From: Eubacterium sp.
GTDB lineage: Bacteria > Bacillota > Clostridia > Lachnospirales > Lachnospiraceae
Direction: 5' to 3'
Assembly: GCA_022796875.1 (NCBI GenBank)
Contig: JAAWJJ010000027.1
Span: forward strand, 1-44,140
DNA length: 44,140 bases
In this document: positions 16,204 through 25,679 of the stretch, piece after piece
Numbering within the stretch: position 1 is the first letter of the stretch
Layout of the letters: every line of letters starts with the position of its first letter
Made by a program: the position numbers and the translations under genes
The notes under the pieces: model-generated
Databases searched by the model: none
What the model saw: only the letters and a program-made list of their open reading frames with translations
Told to the model about the DNA's origin: nothing

Positions 16204-18516
16204 TTATTTTATTTTATTTTTTGAAACTTTGCAGCCGGTTGACCCTGATACAAATACCGCTTCTTTCTTCTTTGCTCCTTTGACTGTATTGGATTTTACC
16301 GTCGTATTGTTTGACTGGCTGATCCAGATACCTCTGTATTTCCTGGATCCCGTTACTTTATTTGAAGTTACCGTTGAAGACGGAGCGCCGTACAGCATGA
16401 TCGGCACATCTCCGGTTTTCTTTACAGTATTCCCTTTTACTTTTGCATTATTGCAGTTTGTCGTAAAATAAATCCCGTTCTTTTTCGTACCGCTGATTTC
16501 ATTACTTTCCACCGTATTCTTTTTGGATTTATAAATATAAATCCCACTACCGGATACGTCAGAAATTACATTTTTCTTCATCGTTGTATAAGCGGATTCA
16601 CTGACCTTAATGGCATTTTTCCTGCTTCCCTTACCGGAACCGGATATTGTATTCTCCGAAATTACCGTATTGCGTTTTGCGCTCGTTCCACCGGCTTTAT
16701 ATACATATATACCATTTGCGTCAGCCTTTTTCGTAGCAAATTTTTCCACTGTATTTTTAGAAATAGTCGCTCCCTTGCTTCCACTGGCAAGCCAGATTCC
16801 TGTTCCGCCGGCCTTAATCGTATTGTCTGTAATCTTTGCGGAAGTAGAATTTGTATTTACGTTAATACCGTCTTTCGTTGCAGATATTGTATTGTTTTTT
16901 GCCGTTGTTTTTTTCGATTTACATACAAAAATACCGTTCTTTTTCGCGTTGGAAACATTGTTATACTGTATTTTCGTACCGCTGCATCCGGAACCTTTCT
17001 TCCCTCTTCTGGATACCGAAATACCGTCTTCCCCTGCGCTTTTGACCGTATTACGCTCCGTTGCGCTCTTACCGATTACACAATCATTGGAATCCAGAAG
17101 ATAAATACCGTTCTTTTTCGGTGAAGCGATCGTATTTCCGTAAATGGTTACTTTGTTTGATTTATAAACGGAAATACCATTGGCCTTTCCGCTGTTTATT
17201 TTGTTCCCAACTGCAACGACGGAAGAACTGCAGCCGTCCTCTAACAAAATACCGTCATTGACAGGACTGGTAATCGTATTACCGCTTATTTTTAATTTTG
17301 GCGCTTTTGTTGTAAAGATTCCGTAACGGCCAACTGTACTGATACTGTTATTCGTAATCGTTACGCCGGTTACTTTCCTGGAAGAAGCTCCTACTACACG
17401 GATACCGTCGCCCCATACTTTCTTTGTATCTTTGATTTTACTGATCGTATTATCGTCTACCGTGATATTATAATTTTTCGGCAGCGCCTTTGCTTTTTTC
17501 CCGCCCCTTGGATCAAAATACGCGTTATCTCCATGGCTTTCCGATTTCAGGTAGGTATAGATCAAAACGCCCTCTACCGCATTGGTAATCTTATTCCCTT
17601 TTACCACGGTATCTTTATAATTGTACAAACGGATCGCAGAATCCGATAAATTTTTGAACGTATTATTCAATATTTTGACATTGCTGTGCAATTCGCCTTT
17701 TACCGCCGTATGGCTTCCGATTCCACGGGAAAATTCATGAAAATCACAATCCTCAATCGTCACGTTATCGCATGGCTTATCATCCCATTTTACTTTCTGT
17801 CCGGTCGGTACTACCGTTTTGTTATGTACCGTATCCAACTGTATGGCCTCTTTGGGATTTTTTGCCGTCTTATATCCCGTATCGCTGTTTGTTCCATATC
17901 CATAAAACTCGCAGCCGCTGATTTTTGCGTTCTGCACGCCTGCCAGCACGATCATATGGCTGCCCTCCGGCACATTACGCATCGTTGCATCTTCTATCGT
18001 AATATTTTTGCAATGGATAAAACGGAATAATTCTACGGCGTTTTTACTGCGCATAAACGATTTGCTGTCCCAGGTACCACCTTTTATGGTAATATCATGA
18101 TTCCCGTTATATCCGCCCGGGTCATTCGTCAGTTTTGCTTCCAGCATGGCGCCTTCCGGGTTCTTTTTATTCAATGTCGCTCCTGTCGCGTCGATTGTTG
18201 TATTTGGATAGATATACAGCGACCGGTCCAGGTTATACGTCCCTGGCGAAAGTTTAACAGTCAGATTATATGCTCCGCCCGCATTCAGCTCCAACGCTTC
18301 CTCTATCGCTTTTGCCGTTTTTGTTGTAACCCGAACTGTTTTTTCCGTAAGCGCCGCACCCGCTGCTTCCAGCGTTTCCTGCTCTGCCGCCTGCTGCACC
18401 TGTCCGGAAACATTTGCCTCTATAACCTGCCGGCCCTGCTCCGCCGCGTATACCGGCAGATTACCGGAAGTCGCCACCACCAGCGCGCACAGAATCACTG
18501 CCAATTTTTGTTTCAT
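16204..18516 (-). CDS. Secreted right-handed parallel beta-helix protein (copy 2)
   Basis: A 770-residue exported protein. The ATG at 18516 follows AGGGGG by eight bases, and residues 1-24 form a signal peptide ending in PVYAAEQ. From about residue 75 it is a long right-handed parallel beta-helix: PGTYNLDRSLYIYPNTT, then dozens of roughly 22-residue coils of the NTI..., NGIYVYKS... type (NosD/pectate-lyase-superfamily style). The block GSHMIVLAGVQ, EAIQLD and FHEFSRGIGSHTAV (about 185-270) is shared with its neighbour and probably surrounds the active cleft. No catalytic residues can be named with certainty. It ends with a basic KVSKNKIK. It is 24 bases downstream of its tandem paralogue and may bind or modify (lyase or epimerase) the exported polymer. 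Confidence 0.85.
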   Translation of the reverse strand: MKQKLAVILCALVVATSGNLPVYAAEQGRQVIEANVSGQVQQAAEQETLEAAGAALTEKTVRVTTKTAKAIEEALELNAGGAYNLTVKLSPGTYNLDRSLYIYPNTTIDATGATLNKKNPEGAMLEAKLTNDPGGYNGNHDITIKGGTWDSKSFMRSKNAVELFRFIHCKNITIEDATMRNVPEGSHMIVLAGVQNAKISGCEFYGYGTNSDTGYKTAKNPKEAIQLDTVHNKTVVPTGQKVKWDDKPCDNVTIEDCDFHEFSRGIGSHTAVKGELHSNVKILNNTFKNLSDSAIRLYNYKDTVVKGNKITNAVEGVLIYTYLKSESHGDNAYFDPRGGKKAKALPKNYNITVDDNTISKIKDTKKVWGDGIRVVGASSRKVTGVTITNNSISTVGRYGIFTTKAPKLKISGNTITSPVNDGILLEDGCSSSVVAVGNKINSGKANGISVYKSNKVTIYGNTIASPKKNGIYLLDSNDCVIGKSATERNTVKSAGEDGISVSRRGKKGSGCSGTKIQYNNVSNAKKNGIFVCKSKKTTAKNNTISATKDGINVNTNSTSAKITDNTIKAGGTGIWLASGSKGATISKNTVEKFATKKADANGIYVYKAGGTSAKRNTVISENTISGSGKGSRKNAIKVSESAYTTMKKNVISDVSGSGIYIYKSKKNTVESNEISGTKKNGIYFTTNCNNAKVKGNTVKKTGDVPIMLYGAPSSTVTSNKVTGSRKYRGIWISQSNNTTVKSNTVKGAKKKEAVFVSGSTGCKVSKNKIK

Positions 18517-18540
18517 TTTTCATTCCCCCTTAAAAATTTT

Positions 18541-21090
18541 TTACTTATTTTTTGGTTTTTTACCCTTAGAACCCGTTTTTTGTGTTTTCCCTTTGGATGT
18601 TTTTTGCTTTTTTTGTGCTTTTCCTGTTGAAACTTTATTCTTTGTTACCTTACACTTCTGAGAGCCGCGTACCGAAACTGCTTTTTCTTTTTTCGCCCCT
18701 TTGATCGTATTATTTTTGATCGTTGTCCTATCTGATGCACGCGCCCATATTCCTATGTATTTTTTGGAACCCGTCACCTTATTGGATATTACCTGAGAAA
18801 ACGGGGCGTTGTAAAGCATGATAGACACATCTCCCGCTTTTGTAACCGTATTCCCTTTTATTTTTGCAGCGCGGCTGCCTTTCGAAATGCAGATTCCGTT
18901 TTTTCTTGGAGCGCTGATCTTATTATTCTCTATTGTATTCTTTCCTGATCCTGAAATAAATATCCCATTACCGGCAGCGCTTTTTATCGTATTCTTTTTT
19001 AACGTAGTATACGCTGACTCCGTTACTTTAATTGCATTTTTCTTCTTACTTTTTCCTGTTCCTGTTACTTTATTTCCGGATACGACCGTATTACTCTTTT
19101 TTCCTGTTCCGCCGGCTCTGCTTATATAGATCCCGCTTCCGGATGCTTTCTTTGCAGAATACTTTTTAATCGTATTGTCTTTAATCGTAGAACGTCCGCT
19201 GCCGTCGGAAAGCGATATGCCTCTCCTGCCTGCCGAATTTATCGTGTTTCCGGCTATCATTGCGGAAACGGAATTCACACTCACATTAATACCGTCTTTT
19301 TCAGACGAGATAACGTTTCCTTTCACCGTGCTTTTCCTGGCGTCATAGACGCCGACTCCGGCGGTTTTTGCACCGGTTATTTTATTATACTGCGCTTTTA
19401 CATTTAAAGAAGCAGACGTAATATAAATACCGTATTCTTTTGGATTCTTTATAGTATTCGTATCCTTTTTTGTTTTCCCAATCACCGAATTTTTGGACTG
19501 ATACAGGTAAATCCCTGAACCGTCCGCTTTATTAATCGTATTTCCCGATACCGTTACATAGGAACTGCCGCTTAAATGAATTGCGTTTCGGCCCGATTTT
19601 TTCCCTGTTCCGGTTATTTTGTTTTTCATCACAACCGTATTGTCCCGGCTGTTTCCGCCGGACAAATATACTATAATTCCGGATCTGGCGCCTTTTTTAT
19701 TTTCCATTCCGTATTCTGTGACTGTATTCCCCTGTATTGTACTGTATCGGCTGAAGGATGTCAACGCAATCCCATTGTGTCCCGAATGGAATATTTTGTT
19801 ATTCAATATACTGGCATTTCTGCTGTTCATACTAACAAAAATTCCGTCCTTTTCCGGAACTTCAATCCGGTTATTTGTTATTGTCAGGTCAGGCGCTTCC
19901 GTTGCAAAAATTCCATATCGGCTCACCTCTGAAATCCAGTTATTTCTAACTGTCACTCCGCTTAACTCCCTGGTTTTGCCGCCGATCACACGGATCCCGT
20001 CCCCCCATACCCCGTTTTTATCAGCAATGTCTTTTATAATATTATCGCTTACCGTTATATTATACTCTGTCGGCAACGGCGCCGCTACACCGTTTTTAGG
20101 CTGGAAATATGCATTTTCACCCGATTGTCCGATACAGGTATAGACAAGAATCCCTTCTACAGCATTGGAAATTCGATTGCCTTTTATCACGGAATTTTTA
20201 TAATTATACAAACGGACGGCAGAATCCGACAGGTTTTCAAAGGTATTGTTTTCAATCGTCACCCTGTTATGCAGCATGCCGGCCACTGCCGTATGACTTC
20301 CTATACCGCGGGAAAATTCATGGAAACGGCAGCCGCTGACCGTCACAGTATCACACGGCAGGTCGTCCCAGTTTTTAATCTCCGCGGTCTGTCCTGTAGG
20401 CACCACCTCTTTCCGTACAACGTCAAGTTGTATCGCCTCTTTCGGTACTTTGGCAGACAGGTAACCGTTCTGTGGATCTGTCCCGTATCCGGAAAATTCA
20501 CAATTGGTGATAGTGGCATTTTTCACTCCTGCCAAAACAACCAGATGGCTTCCTCCCGGAACATTACAGAATTTTGCATCTCTTATTGTAATATTATTAC
20601 AATGGATAAACCGCAGGGATTCCGTTCCGGAATTTCTCATACACGGCGTACTGTCCCATGTCCCTCCCTGAATCGTAATGTCGTGGTTTCCGCCGTATCC
20701 GCCGTAGTCGTCCGTTAGCTTTGCTTCGAGCATCGCTCCATAATTTCTTTGTTTTACCAATGTCGCGCCGTCTGCTATAATTGTTGTATTCGGATGCACA
20801 TAGAGAGTCTTTGTTAACGGATATGTTCCCGGCGGAATGATTACTGTCAGGTCATACTGGCCGTCCTTATTGATATTAAGCTTCTCCTGAATACCAGCCG
20901 CCGTCGGCTTTACCACCGTTTCTTTTTTTACACCCCGTATTCCGACAGCGTTAATATCTTCCGTTATGTCTTCCGCAGTTTCCAATCGTGCAGACCTTTC
21001 TGCCGTCGGCTGCCCTGCGGCAAATACAAGCGTATTCCCGGAAGTAAGAATAAAAAATATGCACAAAATTATCGCCAGCTTTTGTTTCAT
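18541..21090 (-). CDS. Secreted right-handed parallel beta-helix protein with Lys-rich tail (copy 1)
   Basis: Starting at ATG 21090, seven to eight bases after GGGGGA, the product is 849 residues; an in-frame start at 21111 is less likely. It has a signal peptide (MKQKLAIILCIFFILTSGNT), the same PGTYPLTKTLYVHPNTT opening coil, the conserved EAIQLDVV and FHEFSRGIGSHTAVAG segment, and a long beta-helix. Unlike its paralogue it finishes with about 30 residues made mostly of Lys, Gly, Gln and Thr (for example KKQKTSKGKTQKTGSKGKK). Such a tail could hold the protein on an anionic teichoic-type polymer. The gene directly follows the pyruvyltransferase fusion (stop 21113), so it belongs to the polymer operon. 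Confidence 0.86.
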   Translation of the reverse strand: MKQKLAIILCIFFILTSGNTLVFAAGQPTAERSARLETAEDITEDINAVGIRGVKKETVVKPTAAGIQEKLNINKDGQYDLTVIIPPGTYPLTKTLYVHPNTTIIADGATLVKQRNYGAMLEAKLTDDYGGYGGNHDITIQGGTWDSTPCMRNSGTESLRFIHCNNITIRDAKFCNVPGGSHLVVLAGVKNATITNCEFSGYGTDPQNGYLSAKVPKEAIQLDVVRKEVVPTGQTAEIKNWDDLPCDTVTVSGCRFHEFSRGIGSHTAVAGMLHNRVTIENNTFENLSDSAVRLYNYKNSVIKGNRISNAVEGILVYTCIGQSGENAYFQPKNGVAAPLPTEYNITVSDNIIKDIADKNGVWGDGIRVIGGKTRELSGVTVRNNWISEVSRYGIFATEAPDLTITNNRIEVPEKDGIFVSMNSRNASILNNKIFHSGHNGIALTSFSRYSTIQGNTVTEYGMENKKGARSGIIVYLSGGNSRDNTVVMKNKITGTGKKSGRNAIHLSGSSYVTVSGNTINKADGSGIYLYQSKNSVIGKTKKDTNTIKNPKEYGIYITSASLNVKAQYNKITGAKTAGVGVYDARKSTVKGNVISSEKDGINVSVNSVSAMIAGNTINSAGRRGISLSDGSGRSTIKDNTIKKYSAKKASGSGIYISRAGGTGKKSNTVVSGNKVTGTGKSKKKNAIKVTESAYTTLKKNTIKSAAGNGIFISGSGKNTIENNKISAPRKNGICISKGSRAAKIKGNTVTKAGDVSIMLYNAPFSQVISNKVTGSKKYIGIWARASDRTTIKNNTIKGAKKEKAVSVRGSQKCKVTKNKVSTGKAQKKQKTSKGKTQKTGSKGKKPKNK

Positions 21091-21112
21091 CAATATTTCC
21101 CCCAGCGTCACA

Positions 21113-23233
21113 CTATCTTTTCTTTTTTGGATAAAGGACGAAATCCAATGCTTCCTGCACGGAATTTTTCTCTTTCAGCATTTGTTCTGCCGTTTGTTTT
21201 ACTTCACGCATAGTAATCGGAACCAGCTCATATTCTTTCGCATCCAACGCTGCTGTTTCTGTTTGTTCCTCTGTCTGCTGTATCAGGTATTTTCCTTTTT
21301 TGGTCCTTGCGTGTAAGAGAGCGCTTTCTTTTTTCGCATTAAATACAGTATTTTTCTCTTTCATTGCCGTAATATCGTACTCTCTTAACAGTCCGATCGA
21401 AATATCGGCGACATTGCTCTTATCATGCCGCAATTTGCATTTATAGCAATAGTTTTCCAAAATCATATTTTTGTCTATCGCCTGACGGAAAATATCCTCC
21501 GATACATCCTCCACTTTTACCGCCCCGCTTTCAAACTGACAGACCGTAAAATATTCCTCCGGCTTCCGGAATTTATTATTATATTCCACTTTTTTCAGTT
21601 CCGACTGGTACAATTCTCCCAACTCTTTTAAATATCTGTCGGCAACTTCTTTTTGTACGTGTCCATGACATACGGTTTCAACCAGGTACAGCTGTTCAAA
21701 GTCTTTCCTTAAATATTCTTTTAATGCCGCCAGGCGGCAGGCATTTCCGGCATATATTACTGCCGTTCCGGAATCAAGCGCATCTTTTATTTCCGCGAAA
21801 AGCGCAGTCCCGTCCGCCGCATAAGGTTCCGGCAACAGCGCTCTGCGCAGTTCTCCGGCATCCTCTGTCAATATATATCCGGCATGTCCTCCCGCCATAC
21901 AGGCCGAAAACGCAAGTTTGCCGCCTTTTTGCAAAATTGGCTCCGCAAGCACTGCCAGCAGGTCGGCCATCGTATCTTCCTGATACCGATGTTTTTCTTT
22001 CACCGAAGCAAGCATCCGATCCGGTTTTTCTTTTCCCTGCTTCAGCCATTTTTTATCCGCAATATTTATCCCGTCAAATATGACCGGATCTTTTTCCGGT
22101 ATCGGCCCGGTTAAAGCATTTTGTAAAAAACATTCCGACTCTTCCCTCATTCTGCCTTTTTTCACTTCTACTCTGTCATAATCAATGGCCAGTTCCTTTA
22201 AATCCTCCGGCAGGCTGCGGGCATTTCCAATCAGATGGTTTTCTATCTCCAATTCGGTCAGGAGATTGATCATGCGGTCCGGATTGGAAAAATGTGGTAT
22301 CGTAATAAAATTCCGGTGATAGATAACGGCAAATACTGTTGCATGGAAAGAATTAGTCACGACATATTCTGCCTTTGAAATCACTCCGATAAACTGTTCC
22401 GGCGTTCCGGTCAGAAATTTTTCCGCTTCGTTACTGAAAAATTTTTCTTTCCGATTGGAAACAATTGGAAGTCCGGTTTGTTTTGAAAGTTTTTCCGCCA
22501 CTTCGTTCAAACGGACGTCATTTCTTGCCAGATGTACGTTATGCACGTAAATATACGGCTGTTTTACCGGAAACTCTTCTTTCAGGAAGTCAAAATCTTC
22601 CCGGTCTAACAAAAACGTCGGATCCGCGACAATTTTTACTTCTTTTGGTGTCAGTTCGGAAATTGCTTTGTACGCATTATTTTCACGTACCGAAATAAAA
22701 TCAAGCTGTTCCAGGTAATGAGCAAATATTTCTTTTTCTTTCTCAGGCAGTTCTTTCCTGCCGATGCTGGCTGCATAGGAAATACGCCTTGCTTTTAACG
22801 GGCCAAACGCAAGGAAATAGGCCGGATCAATCCCTTTTGTCAGGGAACTGTTCCAAATTTGGTCGCTTCCGGCAATCAGAGCGTCATACTTCAAGCCTTT
22901 TTCTTTCTGCAGCTCTCTTCCTTTCCGATATACTTTTGTCGTATGCAGTTTGTGGTTGATAAACTCCTCAAACGCCTGATATCTTTTATATTTCGGTCGG
23001 TCTGCCAGACAGTTTTTCGCAATTCTGGCTTTATTGGCCAACGTATTTAACGTTGTATTCCCGAATATATTTTTTTTCTTTGCCATGGCGTATACGTCGT
23101 CAATGACCCAGGGACGCAGATTAATGATATCTGCCTGATATCCTTTTTTTTCCAGCCAGGTCTGCAATGACCACGCCTGCAAAACCGCTCCATAATTATG
23201 CGCGCTGTTAAATGTAACAATGCCTGCTTTCAT
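21113..23233 (-). CDS. Polysaccharide pyruvyltransferase fused to a degenerate FrhB-like domain
   Basis: A 706-residue fusion. Residues 1 to about 340 are a polysaccharide pyruvyltransferase (WcaK/CsaB family): GIVTFNSAHNYGAVLQAWSL at the N-terminus, ALIAGSDQIWN, ISYAASIG and NSFHATVFAVIYHRNF. The family transfers pyruvate from phosphoenolpyruvate to form ketals on sugars. From about residue 395 the protein resembles the C-terminal domain of the F420-hydrogenase beta-subunit family: compare AVIYAGNACRLAALKEYL and YLVETVCHGH with LFTGTGCQVGALYKYL and VDIVCHGTP in the neighbour at 25680..26855. It has no ferredoxin-type N-terminal clusters, only scattered cysteines such as ENYCYKCKLRH. The C-terminal domain may be structural or may pair with the intact neighbour. 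Confidence 0.85.
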   Translation of the reverse strand: MKAGIVTFNSAHNYGAVLQAWSLQTWLEKKGYQADIINLRPWVIDDVYAMAKKKNIFGNTTLNTLANKARIAKNCLADRPKYKRYQAFEEFINHKLHTTKVYRKGRELQKEKGLKYDALIAGSDQIWNSSLTKGIDPAYFLAFGPLKARRISYAASIGRKELPEKEKEIFAHYLEQLDFISVRENNAYKAISELTPKEVKIVADPTFLLDREDFDFLKEEFPVKQPYIYVHNVHLARNDVRLNEVAEKLSKQTGLPIVSNRKEKFFSNEAEKFLTGTPEQFIGVISKAEYVVTNSFHATVFAVIYHRNFITIPHFSNPDRMINLLTELEIENHLIGNARSLPEDLKELAIDYDRVEVKKGRMREESECFLQNALTGPIPEKDPVIFDGINIADKKWLKQGKEKPDRMLASVKEKHRYQEDTMADLLAVLAEPILQKGGKLAFSACMAGGHAGYILTEDAGELRRALLPEPYAADGTALFAEIKDALDSGTAVIYAGNACRLAALKEYLRKDFEQLYLVETVCHGHVQKEVADRYLKELGELYQSELKKVEYNNKFRKPEEYFTVCQFESGAVKVEDVSEDIFRQAIDKNMILENYCYKCKLRHDKSNVADISIGLLREYDITAMKEKNTVFNAKKESALLHARTKKGKYLIQQTEEQTETAALDAKEYELVPITMREVKQTAEQMLKEKNSVQEALDFVLYPKKKR

Positions 23234-23237
23234 TCTT

Positions 23238-25661
23238 TTATCCTTTTCCTATTACTTTCTCAAATTGTGCCGCTGCGTTTTTATTATACTGTTCATAATC
23301 GACGGTAATGGATCGTATCTCTCCTGCCGCATAGGCGTTCATCGCCTGTACCAGTCCTTCTTTCGTTGGTTTCACCATATAACCGCCGTGTTCTCTCATA
23401 AAGCCTGACGGACCTGTAACATCCGTCGAAACAACCGGTACTCCTAATGCATCCGCCTCCAATAATACAAGGCCGAATCCCTCGTAAAATGAACTTAACA
23501 GAAACAGATCGCATCTTTTTAAAATTGGCATAGGATTTTCTACCTGCCGGATAATGATAATATCGTTCGACGCTTTACATTCCGATGCAAACTGCACCGT
23601 TTCACTATAAAGCTTTCCATACCCGCCAATAATAATCAGCTTCGTATTCGGGTGTTCCTCGTGGTAAACGTCAAACGCCTCCATCAACATCATATGACCT
23701 TTTTCACCGGAAAAACGGCCGATATTGATAAATTTTACCGCATCGCTTTCCAATGCCTGAAAAAGTACTTCCGGCTCCACATTTAACATCGTCTGCGCCT
23801 GCAGTTCTACCGGCTGTTTTCCCTTTTCCAGTACTTCCTCATACGAAAAACAGTTCGGCGTCAGCAAAAGGTTAACATCTGTCGCCCCCAGGTCTTTCGT
23901 AGATTTCCGTAAGTCTTCGGATACAATACAAACATGGTCATAAGAGGAATACGCCCTCTTTAAAGTCAGCCTGTGCTGATTATCCTTTGTTGCCAGTTCC
24001 TGCTTCATATCGTTATGGACAAAAATGCTCCGCTCAGCGTCCAGTCTTTCAAACATCTGGATAATATTTTTCTCATATCCGGTAAAATGTACGGCATAGT
24101 TTACCGGCACATCCACAAAATGTCTGATATTTTCATGCCGATAGATCTGATCCATTCGTTTTTGTATCCAGGCGCCGTTTTTATTCCTGTTATAATACAG
24201 ATAATCGGCCAGAAGATCCAACAACGACAATTTTGGCTCCGCGCTGATCGGCCAAACTCCAAATTCTTCCGGCAATACTTCTATCCGCATGGGATTTGCC
24301 GCAAATGATTTTTCACGGAATACTGCAAAATAATTTCTATCCGATAGGTCCATATGTGATAAAAGGCTTAAAATCGAAGTCGTAATGCCGTTTTTGGCAA
24401 GTGTGGACACATAGAAAAACACATTATCTTTTCCGTTATGCTTCGCTTTTTCTTCCTTGCACAGCTTTTCTCCAAACAACACCCGCTTACAGATGTATTC
24501 CGCTGCATCAGGATTATCATAATATCCGTACTCTTTTAAAAAGCCGCTCTCGTCATACTCTTTGCCCTTTTTCATTTCTTCCAACAGGCCGTCTATGCCC
24601 TTTACGATCGGGAACGGCATCTTCCTGATATCGGTATATACCCCACGCTCACCCAGATAAGCCTCGATATCATACGCCCATAAAATGATCTTCTTTTTCT
24701 TATTGGCATAATCAAAAAAAACGCTGGAATAGTCCGTAATCAACCCGTCCGCCGCATTCAGAAGTTCATAAGTTTCATATCCGTCCGGAAAACTTATAAT
24801 GTGTTTAAATTTTGAGAAATCCAACCCGTCTTTTACGAAAGGATGCAGCTTCGCCAGAATCAGCAGATGATCGTCCATTTTCCGGTCGAGGCGCCCCAAC
24901 AGATATTCCAGTTCCGCTACCTGAGAAGCCGATTTCAGATCTGTTAACGTACCTCGCCATGTAGGCATATAAACAAAAACCTTTTTTTTCTCATACCCTA
25001 ACGCTTTTCGGACAGCCGTTTCTTTCTCTCTGTCAAAAAAAACCGAATTGCGTGGATAGCCACTGCACAGCACTGTCCCATTATACAAATTATCCAGACA
25101 ATATGCTTTCATCATTGTTTCTTTCATATAGCGGTTCGGATACACCAGATAATCTGCCATTTGCAGGTTTCTTTGCACATTTCCCATTGCATATACGCGG
25201 TTTGTCACGTCTTTCCCCATTAGCTTCAGCGGCGTCCCATGCCAGGTATTAGTAATCACCTGTCCCTCTTTTTTCATATACTCCCTGGCAAAAGATGTAT
25301 CCAAAAACAAATATTTTGCTGTTGCCAGCAGTTTATAATATTTTGCCGTACCGTTACAGACCGTCTTTACGAAATTAAGATGTTTAGATGACAGAAAACC
25401 GGAAATCGTTTCTTTCGTTTCCTTCTGTACGACCAGATAAATGCAAAAATCCCGGTATTCCTGTTTTTCCAGTTCTTTTATAATGGCAAACATGTTACCG
25501 GCAAGATCCTGTCCGTTTTTCGATTCTATCAGGATCATACGCTCATCCAACGCTTTTTTTTCATAAACCCTGTAATAAATTCCCAGTTTTCTTCCGTTTA
25601 TGATTTTATTTTTTATATCCGAAAACAAATTTTTCACATTGATCGATTTCTTTTTCGCCAC
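23238..25661 (-). CDS. Bifunctional TagF-like glycerophosphotransferase-GT4 glycosyltransferase (A)
   Basis: An 807-residue two-domain enzyme. Residues 1 to about 395 are a CDP-glycerol:poly(glycerophosphate) transferase domain with the family signatures NTWHGTPLKLMGKD, GYPRNSVFF, YMPTWRG and LITDYSSVFFDYAN. Residues from about 410 are a GT-B, family-4 glycosyltransferase with NIGRFSGEKGH, LIIIGGYG, and FLLSSFYEGFGLVLLEA, the usual nucleotide-sugar site with its EGFGLVLLE motif. One polypeptide could therefore add alternating sugar and glycerol-phosphate units. A TagF-GT4 layout is known from some capsule polymerases that resemble TagF. A second copy is at 26889..29270, and the two flank the FrhB-like gene. 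Confidence 0.9.
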   Translation of the reverse strand: MAKKKSINVKNLFSDIKNKIINGRKLGIYYRVYEKKALDERMILIESKNGQDLAGNMFAIIKELEKQEYRDFCIYLVVQKETKETISGFLSSKHLNFVKTVCNGTAKYYKLLATAKYLFLDTSFAREYMKKEGQVITNTWHGTPLKLMGKDVTNRVYAMGNVQRNLQMADYLVYPNRYMKETMMKAYCLDNLYNGTVLCSGYPRNSVFFDREKETAVRKALGYEKKKVFVYMPTWRGTLTDLKSASQVAELEYLLGRLDRKMDDHLLILAKLHPFVKDGLDFSKFKHIISFPDGYETYELLNAADGLITDYSSVFFDYANKKKKIILWAYDIEAYLGERGVYTDIRKMPFPIVKGIDGLLEEMKKGKEYDESGFLKEYGYYDNPDAAEYICKRVLFGEKLCKEEKAKHNGKDNVFFYVSTLAKNGITTSILSLLSHMDLSDRNYFAVFREKSFAANPMRIEVLPEEFGVWPISAEPKLSLLDLLADYLYYNRNKNGAWIQKRMDQIYRHENIRHFVDVPVNYAVHFTGYEKNIIQMFERLDAERSIFVHNDMKQELATKDNQHRLTLKRAYSSYDHVCIVSEDLRKSTKDLGATDVNLLLTPNCFSYEEVLEKGKQPVELQAQTMLNVEPEVLFQALESDAVKFINIGRFSGEKGHMMLMEAFDVYHEEHPNTKLIIIGGYGKLYSETVQFASECKASNDIIIIRQVENPMPILKRCDLFLLSSFYEGFGLVLLEADALGVPVVSTDVTGPSGFMREHGGYMVKPTKEGLVQAMNAYAAGEIRSITVDYEQYNKNAAAQFEKVIGKG

Positions 25662-25679
25662 CTGTATCTCCCTCTTTCG

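Noticed and set aside
16204..16223. TTTTA-type microsatellite at the end of a beta-helix gene
   Set aside because: It only encodes the basic C-terminus and stop; no full hairpin plus T-run supports a terminator.
16610..20718. Several plus-strand open frames opposite the beta-helix genes
   Set aside because: They reflect the repetitive composition of the beta-helix coding strand and lack ribosome sites and domains.
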